Positions 22,605 to 33,917 are shown, counted from the first letter of the stretch. The stretch is DNA of 64,000 nt from Linnemannia schmuckeri (GCA_029449235.1 JANATG010000019.1:930001-994000), one strand, 5' to 3'. Notes: a model not told the origin generated them from the letters alone. A program made the numbers and translations.

Positions 22605-22960
22605 GGGGCTGATCAGTGGAGACCTGTATCCAACTCGTGTAAGAGGGGCTGTCTAGTGGACCAATATCTCCAACATGATTATACTCCTGAGTGAAGATCA
22701 GTGACTAACTCTCTCCTCCTTTAAGTAACTTTCAAATACTGCCTTCTGAAATGAAGCTACTGGTAGCAGTGCGAGCATATCTGCTCCGTGTCGTCCGCTG
22801 CGCCAGTAAGGTTAATGGTTCCGGTTGGCAGGGGTCGTCTGTGGAGACCTGGGCCTTATGCATTAACTCAATATGCGAAACAGTTCAGGGTGACAGCACG
22901 AGTTGGATACTACTTTTGTGATGTTCTTTTGGATCGACGGTTATGAGCGATGATGGGAGA
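22605..22960 (+). repeat. Dispersed repeat, copy 1 (diverged; homologous to 55405-55750)
   Basis: About 350 bases that align along their whole length with the minus strand of 55405-55750. Shared words include CTGTCTAGTGGA, CTAACTCT, GCTACTG, GTGTCGTC, CTTATGCATT and CGAAACAG in the same order and spacing, with many substitutions and small indels. The sequence has no open frame here. The family is unknown; it could be the remnant of a gene or of a transposon. Confidence 0.65.
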
Positions 22961-23513
22961 TAAAAATGTGAGGTAACAGTCGGAGGTCTTTGATGCCATG
23001 GAAGGCGTGGGTTTGGTGGTGTCATGACTTACAAAGACATTTCTCTAACCTTTTTCGTTTTTTGCTCGTCATAGCTATTTTCGTCTTCAAGGTGCGTCGG
23101 ATACTTTCAATATTATCTAAATTGTCATGGATACTTGAGGTAAGATCTGGATATATGTGTTTTTTGTTCGTTGTGTAGTTCACAATAAAAATTGCTTTTT
23201 CTGTTTGATCTCAGTCGGATGATCACTTTGTTGAAGGAGATGTGGATGGCTTTGAATGGTCTTGACCTTGTGAGTAGGTGCGAGCGTGAGAGCGCAGCGC
23301 GCGCGAGTGCAACTACGCCCAAATCTCGATCGATTTCATGATTCTTGGTTTTTATCCGGCGCGCGTGCGCCAAAAGGCACATTTTTCACCTCCATGTCTC
23401 AGTCACATGAAAAAAATCAAGGGGTAATGTGTCTTCCCTGCGCACATTTTTTTCTTCCGTGCTTTCTCCTCCCCTCTCCTCCCCTTTTTTCTTTCTTTTC
23501 AACATCCCTCTTT

Positions 23514-23565
<52 letters not shown>

Positions 23566-23636
23566 CTCGAATCAGCGACATCGACATCATCACCTACCAC
23601 CCCTATTCCATTCCCTCCCCCTTCCTCCCTCAGCAC
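22961..23636. promoter_or_regulatory. Upstream region of the DUF676 lipase gene with a long T tract
   Basis: No gene seen. The last 200 bases are pyrimidine-rich (CCTCCCCTCTCC) and contain an uninterrupted run of about 47 T at 23519-23565, only some 70 bases before the lipase start codon. Confidence 0.5.
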
Positions 23637-25692
23637 ATGACCACAACGACCGACCACGAACATGTCCACTTGATCATCCTTCACCATGGACTCTGGGGAA
23701 ACGTCGGCCATGTCCGCTTCATTGCCGAACAGTTCAAACAGCGGCTCGGAGACCGACTCCTCGTCGTATGTTCACCTTTGTCAACCCCTCGGCTCAATTG
23801 ATACATGTTTGTACCTGCATACTTCTTTTGTAAGTATACATGCTGACCTTCCTTTCTCACCTATATATATGAATAAGTAGTACCGAGCGCAGGCGAACGA
23901 GTCGGCGTATACATATGACGGAATTGATGTCTGTGGACAGCGACTTGTTCAGGAAATCCACAGTGTCGTCAAAGTAATCGAGTCTGGCGGTAACATTGAG
24001 GAGATGAAGGGTCAAAAGTTGAAGACCAAAACATCCGATAAAAAAAAAAGCCAGCAGAATTCTACTACCAACAACAATGGGGATCTCTCGGAGGATACTG
24101 ATACAACAATAGCGGCGGCAGAATCAACAGGATCCAACAAGAAACAGCGCAGGGTGGCCCAGTTCTCGTTTCTGGGTTACTCTCTTGGAGGACTGATTGG
24201 TCGTTTTGCGATGGCAATGTTGGATCTGGAGGGATTCTTTACGTCGACGGAGGAAGGAGGTCGGGGTGTCGAGCCAGTGTACTTTGTGACCATGGCCACA
24301 CCACATCTCGGCATCCGGCAGCCCTCCCGGTCAAAGTTCACCAAGGTGTTCAACTTTCTGAGTGCCCGCATGCTCAGCCGTACAGGTATGTTATGAAGGT
24401 GAAGTCGATCATTTGGGGAACCTGTTTTTTAGGAATATGTTGGAAGGAATTGTCAATTAATTCAGTTTGTTGCTCTCATTGTTGTACACGTAATGTAGGA
24501 GAGCAATTGCAGCTTGTGGACGACTACGTGGATGGAAAACCGATCCTGTTAGTGATGTCGGAACCGACCAGCATCTTCATTCACGTCCTGGCAAAGTTCA
24601 AGAGGAGAGTCGTCTATAGCAACGTTAGGAATGATCGGTCGGTACCCTTCTGGACAGCCAGCTTCTCGGACGCCGACCCTTTCCGGGAACTTGATGCCAT
24701 GGACATGTAAGGAGATCTTTTTTTTTCCCTCAAGGTTGCTCTCGCAAAAATATGCTCGACTTTGCAAAATGCTCGACATAGGCTAACACAGCTACTCTTA
24801 TCAATTGTACAGTCAATACCACGATGAGTATTCCTCGGTGATCGAGTCGTATGACCACCACGATCAGGAGGCACGGGAGCGGGTTGCGAAGGAGAGAGCA
24901 GACTACTTGAAGGCAGCATCGTTTACAGAACGCACATCCATCCGGCTCAAGGCGATTCCCTGGAAGAAGTACGTTATCTTTGGACTCCTTGGCCCTGTCC
25001 TAATTCCTGTCTGGATTGTCGTTGCATGCTCGGCCATCTCGGTTCAGGGACTCAATTCGAGAAGGAGGACTAAGCAAATTGTCGGATCGAACCCGGAATT
25101 AGACAAGATGAAGGAGGAAGCTGTTGTGGTCCGGATCACTACTCTGTTGGATGAAGATGCATCAGCATCGTCGTCGGCGAGTGAATCTTCAAAATTGCCG
25201 AAGCAGCATCTCTTGTCGTCAAAAGATACCCAGGCGGATTCGTCCGTCACGCTGCAAGATGATGCAGAAGGACCAAAAAGAGGAGCTGATACCACTACTG
25301 TTATTACGACTTTGCCCAAATCCGCTCAGACCTCCATCGTCGAGACCATTGATGACGGAGATGACAGCAACCATCTCAACAAGACCACTGTCGTCGCCTC
25401 CGAAACAGCCGGTAGTTCAGACCTGAAGGCAGCAGCGGCGGCAGCACATGTGGCGTCACTCTCGTTCCCGCACCTCAAGAACGTCCGGCAACTCCGTTTA
25501 CTCCCTGTTCAGATCGAGATATCTCGCAATATGAACCGTCTCAAGTGGAAGAAGAATGCGATCCATTGTGCGACGGCAATGAACGCGCATGCCAGTATCA
25601 TTGTGCGCGAGAGTCGGTTCTCGGGCAAGGACGGTATTGCGGCTGTCCAGCATGCTGTCGACATGTTCAAAGACGATGGCGAGGATGTCTGA
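23637..25692 (+). CDS. DUF676-type serine esterase/lipase (Rog1/Lpl1-like), 4 exons
   Basis: Alpha/beta-hydrolase of the family that includes yeast Rog1 and the lipid-droplet phospholipase Lpl1. Exons: 23637-23765, 23881-24385, 24499-24706 and 24813-25692, 1722 nt in total, or 573 residues. The N-terminal strand VHLIILHHGLWGN carries the HGLWG oxyanion signature of DUF676. The nucleophile elbow GYSLGG follows a Lys/Asn-rich insertion, and VTMATPHLG and DRSVPFWTASF are typical conserved blocks. One hydrophobic segment (YVIFGLLGPVLIPVWIVVAC) could anchor it to a membrane. The catalytic His is probably in the C-terminal part (AMNAHASIIVRESR). The substrate (phospholipid or monoacylglycerol) cannot be told from sequence. 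Confidence 0.88.
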
Positions 25693-26078
25693 TTTGAAGG
25701 GAAAGGAGGGTGAGTTGCACAAATACAAAAAAACGAAGTTTAGATCGTGCAAAAAAATACAAAAGAGAGAGTGTCAATGGCGATCAATAGATTGTACTTT
25801 ACCCTAAAAAGACACCAACGACTGCTTCCTTGTTCTTTTTGTTACTTACTTACTCATGCGTCTTGTGAGAGACCCAACAGACGAGCCGAGGCAAATGAGG
25901 AGTGAAAGTACAAGAACAACAGCCAACAGCCCACTCCTCCTCTATCCTTTCGCTTGTTTCAAGGCACAATTGGGACTACTTTTTGTTTTTGAATTGATTT
26001 ATTCAGATTAATGTTACAAGGCTCCATAGGAGGAGCCGTTAAAAAACGATGCCAATGCAAAATGGGTAAAGAAGCTGT
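25693..26078. other. Convergent intergenic region (lipase and LUD gene 3' ends)
   Basis: About 385 bases holding the 3' UTRs of two convergent genes; no further gene seen. Confidence 0.5.
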
Positions 26079-27129
26079 CTAGAATCCGAGGGCCTCGTTG
26101 ACCAAGAGAACCTGGATGCGTCCAGGAGCAAAAGGGTTTGCGCTCAACAGCAATTCGTAGTTGCTAAGGGTAGTGCCGGGAGCCTTGAAGACCTCTCTCG
26201 AGAAAGCAGAGGCAGCAGGAACGCACCACTCAACCGTACGCTTGTAAGCCTCCTCCACATCCTTGACAATCTTGTTGGATCCAACAACAACAATGACATT
26301 CTTGGCACCGAAGGCAACACCTCCAACCTTGGAACCAGTGAAGTCACCGTGGGCCATGGCACCGGTCTCGGTGACGGCGGCCATGGAGGTGAGGAAGTAG
26401 TCGACGGTGGTACCGATGGTGCGGCGGAGCTCAGCTTGCTTTGCGAGGTCCTTCTCGGCCAGGATGGTCGAACGGACGTTGTTGTAAGGGGTCTCTCCGA
26501 TAAGGTAGTCAATGAATCCGATCTGAATGGGTAGTTGAAGGGACGGGATGAAGGAGAAGAGGGTTAATATGGCGAATGTTTAGAGTTGAGGAGGGGTGGT
26601 GATTTTTTGTATCGGGTAAAGATCATCCGTCAGGGGGGGGGGAATCTCAATCCTCTTTCGTTGCATCCCCTTTGCTCTTTTCAATCCTGAAAGTTGTCGT
26701 GTTTTTTCTTGAAGTTGAAAAAAAAAATAATGACTAAAAGGATATCAATGATGCTTACCTCCTCAAGAGTGGTGCTGTGGGCAACGTTCACGGAAGCACC
26801 CTATTATTCAATAGTATCAGACATGAAAATCGAATTAGTCAATCATTTTTTTTCTCAGCGTGGTCAGAAACAAATATCTGCAAAATGTAAAATGAAACAA
26901 AAGTTACCTCGGGAATGAGAGTCTTGAGGGTCTCAAAGGCCTCATCGCGGTTCTGGGCAACGGTGACCTTGAAGCCCTTGGACTCGAGGGCAGTGCGGGC
27001 AGACTCGAAACGCTCGGGCGAGGCGGCCTTGGAGTACTCGCCGTCCTTAAGGTGGGCGATCTTCTCGTCGGTCTTGAGGAGGGCTTCGAGGGTGGTGTGG
27101 GCGAACGAGTTGGCGGGGCGGGTCGACAT
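26079..27129 (-). CDS. LUD-domain protein (LutC/YkgG-like), 3 exons
   Basis: Exons 27129-26908, 26810 region corrected to 26800-26759, and 26522-26079 give 708 nt, or 235 residues. The protein begins MSTRPANSFAHTTLEALL and contains GFKVTVAQNRDEAFETL, GASVNVAHSTTLEE, the IGFIDYLIGETPYN block and GVAFGAKNVIVVVGSNKIV. These match the LUD (lactate utilisation, DUF162) fold, here closest to the single-domain eukaryotic and bacterial form. Bacterial LutC acts in L-lactate oxidation with LutA and LutB; no such partners are nearby, so its role here is open. The middle exon is only 42 nt. The coding sequence is strongly cytosine-ended, suggesting good expression. Confidence 0.82.
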
Positions 27130-28117
27130 TTTTGTGTTGTTTGTTGTAGTTGTGTGAAAGGTAGATGGTAGTTGTGGGTTGGCGGGTATAGATTGGGTTG
27201 TTGGTTGTTAAAGTGAAGTGGTGAGGAAGGGATGGGAAAGTGGGTGTATTTATATTTTTTTCTTTTTCTTTCTTGATTAGTGAAGCGCCATGGATTAGGT
27301 TGCCTTACTCAGCGAAAGAAAAAGAAAAAAATTAGGGAAGCAGCCACCGCCCCCAGTCCAGTGACCCAGTATGCCTTAATTCTTCTTTTTTTACCCCTCT
27401 GCCTCAACTCTGCACAAAAGGTTATTATGGGTAAAAGGATGAGTGATCAAAGCAAAAAAGAAAAAGAAAATGAGAGCGGACCAGTCAGATCGCACTGCCA
27501 AGTCCCCCGTCAACAACTATGTTGGCCCGGTGGTGGCATTCTGCCTAAATGTGATGCCACTCTGCCATTATCACAAATGCTGAGTAAAAAGTGTGGCCAA
27601 CTTTTCCATGGCCAAGGAACTGGGATTCTTGATCTCATTGGTCGACGGATGTATAGAGTGGTATGTAATGAGTGCGCCCTTTGAATTTGTGCTTAGTTGT
27701 GAGTGCTTGATTATCAAGCGCAGAGAGGAAGGGAGAGAAGGAAGAACCTAGAGCCTGTGGCTTGGAAGGAGGTTCTTGAAATATGGTGGCTGGTGAACAG
27801 GAAAAAAGGAAAGAAAAAAAGTGTTTATATTTGAAGGGTGTCCAGGACGGTTGTCTGGAAGAACAAAAAGCAACAGATTTTCTTTTTTTAGAACCATGCT
27901 TTGGAAAGGAGGAGGAAGCAGGAAAAGAGAGTCCCAAGCACGCCTAGAAAGAAAAAAAAAAAAATCAAGAGATCAAGGGCAAATGCGCGTTGGAAACAAA
28001 AGGGGAAAGAAAAAGAAGGGAGGGTGCGTTATCAAAACGTCAAAAGAAGCAGGAAACGGATGTCGAAGGGCGGGGCAAGCAAGGCGGATGGCGAAAGAGG
28101 AGAAGTGAAAAAAATGG
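27130..28117. other. Upstream region of LUD gene and 3' flank of the RdRp-like gene
   Basis: About 990 bases. Purine-rich between 27900 and 28110. No gene or RNA recognised. Confidence 0.5.
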
Positions 28118-29923
28118 CTACTCCTCTAGTTCACGGGCGAGGACGGTGAAGCGGTACCACTGCTCGATAGTAATACGGCAAGGCAGAGGAGGGAGTCGTC
28201 CCATGTTCCAGTAATCTCTCGTAACCATCCTCTCCATCGACTTGGGCCAAGCAGTAGGGCGTTCGAAATCGAGAGTCTCCAGATAATCCAGATACTTCTC
28301 CAGCCATTGTTGAGTCTCTGGGTTGCCCGCCGCGTTTAGATACAGTCCAATCGCTCGTAACCATGAATGCTCTGGGGCATACTCCCCATACTTGGGGAAC
28401 ATGAGACTGAGGTACGTCTCCTTGAATGGGCGGTAGGGGACTACAATCTTGGGCGCGTATCGACCTTCGCCCCAGCGTTGGTGTCGGAAGTAGGTGCCCA
28501 GGAATTGAACCCCCTGGAAAGGAACTGTACCAGGCAAGCTGTCGTCCATGAGTTGGCGGGTGCTGAAGGACTTCTTGCCGGACCAGTCAATGTTGAAACA
28601 ATCCATGACTACTGCGGCAAGGGCCTCCTTGGTGAGATAGACCCAGGGCATCTCAAGGGCCATGACCATATCGTCTCCCAGGACCTCAATCTCGCACTGC
28701 GTCAAGATCATCTCGACACCAATGGAGCCCATGCGCTCCTCGGCCTTGACAATCAAAGCAGTATAACCCAAGAACATGGTGATGATGCTCTGGACCAGAG
28801 TGTTGAAGCAGTTGCCGCTGGTGGTGCCGACATGTTTCTGCATCCGGATCCCGTCATCGCGACAAATCACCACCTCGACCAGAGATTCATAGATAAACGA
28901 CCACAATGTATCGTACCGCGGATCCATTCCTCCCACAAATTGCTCCCTCAAAATCAAAAGAGCCTCCTTGACCAGCCAACCATCGATAGCAGCATCAAAC
29001 TTTTTGGCGTCAAAGCAATGGTAAACTGCATGACGGGTCATTTTGTTCACAAACTTTTCAGACCCACCATGGTACCAACTCTGTCCAATATGAATCGGCC
29101 ATCGGTCCTCCAGATACGCCGTCGTTAAAGGTTGCTCCAGAGCTCCAAGGATCAACAAGTCGCGGTGACTCAACATCAGGATCAATCGGCCCATCGAGAT
29201 GTTATCCGTGTCCACATCAACTCGTCCATGCAGACCCCCCGAACCTCTCTCAATCAACTTGCCCTTCCCGCCCAACCGAGTGTCGTGGGGTCGAACGATC
29301 CTTCCATCGAGCAAGTTATCCCAGGCCATACCAGCATCACTCAAGGCCATCGGATGAGCCTGGTCCCGGGACTTGAGCTTCAATCGCGCATAGTCTAGTC
29401 CTGCAAACTTGGACCCATCATAGCGGACAGTCGACAGCGTGGCCTTGGTAGGCATGGGCAGTCTCTCGGGCAGGGCCATGAGCGCAGAGACATGTCGAAC
29501 CGCTCGACGGAAGGCTCGTTCATACTTTTGGGGCATGGACCTTGGTTGTCGGTTAAACAGTCGAAGATGGTTCATCTGGATGGGCGAGCAAGGCTTGACA
29601 TAATCATATTGGGAGACATCGACGCCGGTGGGCAAGGGTGGGGGGCACATCTTGCTGAACTTCTGGATATGAGGGTCCTGGTCGACATAATCTAGCATCT
29701 TGTCCATGGGCTTGTAGAACTTCTTGTTCGTGTGGAACGTGAAGTGGATAAACTCGCTCTGGAGTTCGGCTCGAGTCCTGTCAAGTTCGTAACGATTGAA
29801 CAGCGGCGGTCCTTTATGAACGACGGGCGGTCGTCTGTACAGATACGGGCCTTGGGAGATATGCATGTGACTGAGCATCTCGGCCAAATCAATTCCATTG
29901 AAAGCTGAAGAGGAGGCTGCCAT
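28118..29923 (-). CDS. Partitivirus-like RNA-dependent RNA polymerase, endogenous RNA-virus element, intact 601-codon ORF
   Basis: A single uninterrupted ORF of 601 codons, a length usual for partitivirus polymerases. The palm motifs are in order: a motif-F-like GRLILM around residues 245-250, motif A FDAKKFD at 304-310 with both Asp, motif B GTTSGNCFNTLVQS at 366-379, motif C LGDDM at 415-419, and a motif-E-like VQFLGTYFR near 472-480. Motif B departs from the general SGxxxTxxxNS pattern at two places: Asn for Thr and Gln for Asn. Codon use resembles neighbouring host genes. There is no coat-protein gene, no retroelement domain and no long A tail next to it. Upstream (30000-29924) there is a host-like pyrimidine-rich promoter and a possible 5' UTR intron acceptor (CTTCTTAG 16 bases before the ATG). 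Likely an old integration kept open; whether it is expressed or active is unknown. Confidence 0.88.
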   Translation of the reverse strand: MAASSSAFNGIDLAEMLSHMHISQGPYLYRRPPVVHKGPPLFNRYELDRTRAELQSEFIHFTFHTNKKFYKPMDKMLDYVDQDPHIQKFSKMCPPPLPTGVDVSQYDYVKPCSPIQMNHLRLFNRQPRSMPQKYERAFRRAVRHVSALMALPERLPMPTKATLSTVRYDGSKFAGLDYARLKLKSRDQAHPMALSDAGMAWDNLLDGRIVRPHDTRLGGKGKLIERGSGGLHGRVDVDTDNISMGRLILMLSHRDLLILGALEQPLTTAYLEDRWPIHIGQSWYHGGSEKFVNKMTRHAVYHCFDAKKFDAAIDGWLVKEALLILREQFVGGMDPRYDTLWSFIYESLVEVVICRDDGIRMQKHVGTTSGNCFNTLVQSIITMFLGYTALIVKAEERMGSIGVEMILTQCEIEVLGDDMVMALEMPWVYLTKEALAAVVMDCFNIDWSGKKSFSTRQLMDDSLPGTVPFQGVQFLGTYFRHQRWGEGRYAPKIVVPYRPFKETYLSLMFPKYGEYAPEHSWLRAIGLYLNAAGNPETQQWLEKYLDYLETLDFERPTAWPKSMERMVTRDYWNMGRLPPLPCRITIEQWYRFTVLARELEE

Positions 29924-30478
29924 CGTTTCTATGCTGAACCTAAGAAGTGCGTGTATGTATTATGTATATGATTGTGTGAATGGATGTTGATGGTGGGAGA
30001 AAAGTGCGTGAAGGGGTAAAGAAGAAAGAAAGCAACGGAGCGAAAAAGAAAGTAAAAAGCAAAAAAACAAGGGCGCAGGGCAGTGTCGGTTGATCTGGGA
30101 TGACCATCCATGCCGTTTATTATTGAGCACGCACGCACGGTACAGTTTAGCTCAATTGATAACAATAACAGAAGGTACTTTTTTCCCGTCGACTTTTCCT
30201 TGTGCCTGTCTAAGTCCCTGACCCAGTCCACCCACGTCCGCTGTCCCGCACGTACTCGTTTCTCCATGCACTTGCCATGTCAGTTAGAAAGACATGTGGT
30301 AAAAACCACAAACTTCGCCAACACGCATATTCACGTTCATCAGTTGTATCATCTGCATGAACGACGTATGGTTTTTATTTGTAATGTAGCAGAAGCAGGG
30401 GTATGAGTTGCATTTTGTGATTTTGTATTCTCTCTATCCCTGTCTTTTCGGTGTTCCATCCAACGGCTCGCCATGAGC
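29924..30478. promoter_or_regulatory. Putative promoter/5' UTR of the RdRp-like gene
   Basis: On the gene's strand the last 250 bases are pyrimidine-rich (CTTTCTTTCTTCTTTACCCC) followed by an A/C-rich leader (CACCATCAACATCCATTCAC) and an acceptor-like TTCTTAG. This resembles the start regions of the housekeeping genes in the window. No other gene seen. Confidence 0.4.
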
Positions 30479-32423
30479 CTAATCGTGTCGAGGGAACGAT
30501 CCTGGAAGAGCTGAGGAGTAACCCGAGGAACTTCTCTGTTGCTGCTGGTCCTGTTGTTGTTGTTGCTGTGCGTCTTCCTCAGGTACCAAAGAGAACCGAC
30601 ATGTTGGGCACGTTGCACTTGTCTTGAGCCAGGGCTTGATGCAGTCCTCGTGGAAAATGTGTTTGCATTTCAATTGAGTGCATGTATCCTGTCTCTCAAA
30701 CTCGTCTTTGCATACACTACACTCGGTTTTTGCATCTTTGCAGTGAGGAAGAGGTTCGAAAGGAAGAGAATAAAACAAAAATATCAGATGGTGTAATTTT
30801 TTGGAGATCAAATGCGTGCTAAAAAAGATGCAGTTGTTATAACTGCAAAGAAGCAAAAAAAAAAAAAAAAAAAAAAAAATACATACCAAGTTCTTCGGAT
30901 GTGAGTGTGTGCTGAGGAAGCTCGTTGATCGCCTCTTCTGACAGTGCCACAGGTCCATTCTGACGACTACAGGTACACAAAAGAAAAGGCCTTACATTAG
31001 GACGATGTGGTCAATTGATTCATAAACAACGAATAGCTCATTACATATCAACGAATCGAAAGGAGCAAAGGATGTGGGACATATGAGACATACCCTTGCA
31101 TCTCCATCATTTGAGTGATCACATCATCGAGTCCACCTTGACCAAAGACATAATCTCCTGGATTGCCGACCATGTTGAACAGCCCTCCGAATCCTCCCAG
31201 ACCAGGCTGACCGCCTTCGTTCATGAAGTGTAGCTCGAGTCCGATACGTTCCAACAGGCTATGATTAGAACAAGTAACAAAGAAAGAAGTACAAACAGCA
31301 GCAAGTCAGCATGACACTGTCACAGGGAAGACGAAAAAGGAGAGTGTTGTGGCTGCTGTGTGTAAAAAGCGTGACGAACAACGAAGACTACGGTTGATCC
31401 TCGCCCAATAGAACAATTCAATCCTCCTTATTTGTCTCCTTTCCCGGTCCCTTCTTTTCCCCTCCATTCTCGTTCCGGTGTATCAAGGGCATACCTTGAA
31501 ATGGACGTTGGTGGACCCTGTGATTGTTGACGCGGTTCCGTATTCTGCTCGACCTCCAGCATTTCCTCATCTTCGTTATTAAGTTCTGTGGCAGAGGCGC
31601 GAGCGGTGTTGGTGGTAGCGTTTTCTGAGGCAGATCGAGTTGCTTGTGAGTTGAATAGGCTGAACGGACTCGTTGCGGCCCCTGCTACGGTTCCAGTAGG
31701 GTATCCGCCGGGCAATTGTCCCTGTGTTTGTTGTTGCCGCTGGTTAGCTGTCGTCGGAGGACTAGATAGGAGCTGGATGACACGAAGTAAATCCTCCAGG
31801 CCCACGGTCTCCTGCCCTTCATATCCATCATCGTCCTCGTGGACTTGCTCGTGTCCGGCTTCTACAAAAGTCCGAGGGTCGTTGTCCTCTTCAATCTAAA
31901 ATATGTTGCAAAAAACGGGTCATTATGACAAGGACGGCCGACGAACAAGGGAGGGTTAGGTTCGACCCTCTGTTTATGCGAAGCGACAATCTTGCTGGAT
32001 GCATCCTGTATGAGACCGTATTGTTGGGGCAATTATTTGGTTGTTCGCCACGCCTGGTCCCTATTGTGGTCAAAGTACCTTTTCGACAAACTCGCTATGG
32101 CACTCGGGACAGATAGGGTGTGGGGCCATCATAGGAGTGATCTCGGCAGAGCACTACACGGGTCCATGAGGAATGAATAATAAAAGGAAGAACGAGTAGA
32201 GGGATTTGTTAAAATAACACGCCTTTGTTGCTCGTTCTTGTTACATTGCACAGGCAGCTTTTGTGCAAGCCTGGCGTTTTTCTTCTCATTGCAAGCTCGG
32301 TTCCTGCTTGGTATATGGTACCAGTCCCAAATAATACGAGGTACTTACCTGATGGCACCAGTGATCTCGACGAGACCGTGGAGTTGTTGTTGGTGGGGTG
32401 TTTTCAGCAAGCGGGCTGTTCAT
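30479..32423 (-). CDS. RNF115/RNF126-like RING-H2 E3 ubiquitin ligase, 6 exons
   Basis: Exons: 32423-32349, 32153-32079, 31895-31495, 31258-31094, 30966-30887 and 30735-30479, 1053 nt in total, or 350 residues. An N-terminal zinc ribbon (HWCHQC, then ICPECHSEFVEK) matches the ubiquitin-binding zinc finger of RNF126/BCA2. An acidic, Gln/Thr-rich middle is followed by the RING-H2 domain: CSVCKDEF, CTQLKCKHIFHEDCIKPWL and CPTCRFSL. A poly-Gln C-terminal tail ends the protein. In animals this class handles mislocalised membrane proteins and endosomal sorting; the same role here is inference. Intron 5 contains a long A run (about 30857-30879) on the plus strand. Confidence 0.9.
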
Positions 32424-33150
32424 TGTGCTGGTAGTAGGAATAGGAACTGAGTACGTTCTGTAATTAGGAAGTGAAAGCAACGAAAAAGGGAGGAGGTGCG
32501 AAGCGGAGGAGTGAGAGTGTTGCTTTAGTGAAGTTGTTCGAGGGAGAATCTGAGGGTGACAAGAGATATCAAAAAACTTGGAAGAGGAGGAAGAAAAAAG
32601 AAGAAGACGAGTGTGAGAGTAAGATGGGTTAAAGAAGGCGAGAGAGTGAGGGAGTGAGAGAGTCAAGGAACAAACAGGGATGGGAGGGTGAGTGGAGTGA
32701 AGAACATAAAGGAACAACGAAAAAGCCCTTTCATTGACAAAAAGTTGGTGATGGCGTGACCGGCATTTTTTTTTTGTTCGTGTCTTCTGAAATTCCTTTC
32801 TTAACGAGTTGATGAAGTGATGATGAAAATAAAAAGGAACCAAGAAATGGCTGATAAGGTACCGATGTAAATCCATTTTATCAGTAACGAATAGAAAAAC
32901 TGGCCTACGCCCCCCTAGAAGTAGCCAGTCTGGGATCAATCCTTTCGAGCAACCGTCCTCAGCAAGTTCCGTCTTCCTGACTCCAAGTAACAACTGAACC
33001 TTGGAGTGGTTCTACAAGTGATCCTTGATCAATGAAATGTGAACGAAGGGTTCCGAATTTTTCAAGACGAACACGGGTCAAGATGAACCTTATTTCTTCT
33101 TACTCCTTATCATCACTCACCCTTCTCACTTCTGACTCGACTCCTTAATC

Positions 33151-33187
<37 letters not shown>

Positions 33188-33293
33188 CAAAACCTCAACA
33201 TCTCATTCATTCATTCTTTTCCTACATTCTTTTTTCCTCACACTTCCACAAGCAAGCTTACGACCACACAAGGACAGGAGTTGCAACGACAAT
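32424..33293. promoter_or_regulatory. Divergent promoter region (RING E3 and ferroportin) with T36 tract
   Basis: 870 bases shared by two divergently transcribed genes. The RING side is purine-rich on the plus strand; the ferroportin side is pyrimidine-rich and contains about 36 T at 33152-33187. No gene seen. Confidence 0.5.
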
Positions 33294-33875
33294 ATGGTGA
33301 CACATGATGCTTTACAAGGACCGTACGACGATCGGCCGACGCAGCAACCTTTGCAGCCTTTACTCAGCAATAGTTCCGGATCAACCACTCTCGCTGCCGG
33401 ATTTTACTCAACACACGCTTCTCATTCACAGGACTCTTCTGGGAGTCAAAGCAACTACGACGACGACGAGGACGGATTAGAACCGCCTCACAGTGTGCCG
33501 TCTCTCCATCTCTATGCCGTCCATGCTCTCTGGTAAAGTATTCCTTTCGGAGAAAAATGACATCTGGCGAAAAACGCTCTCAGGACGTCCATCGATTCTT
33601 TTCTGCGACGATACAGCAAACATTACAACGTCCATTCCATCCCTGACACGACATTCTTTCTACTTGGTTCATTATTGTTAAACATATAGCACGTTCGACG
33701 AAAGGCTGTATGAGTTCGCATCCTACTTTTTCATCATGGAGATCTTCAAGACGACGCTTTTGCCCATGTCAATCTACGGATTCTCGACCACCGTTGCCGG
33801 GATTCTCTTCAGTACCACTGTTGGATCAATTGTTGACACCACGCCTCGACTCACAGGTTCGTTCCATCCGCTTGA

Positions 33876-33917
<42 letters not shown>

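Noticed and set aside
22527..22813. Possible tRNA-derived SINE on the minus strand (A-box-like TGGCGCAGCGGA at 22794-22805, A tail at 22527)
   Set aside because: The B box is poor, and the homologous stretch at 55.4-55.7 kb lacks both the A tail and a proper A box, so a plain dispersed repeat fits better.
31950..31980. B-box-like GGTTCGACCC in a RING E3 intron
   Set aside because: No matching A box, acceptor stem or anticodon arm around it.
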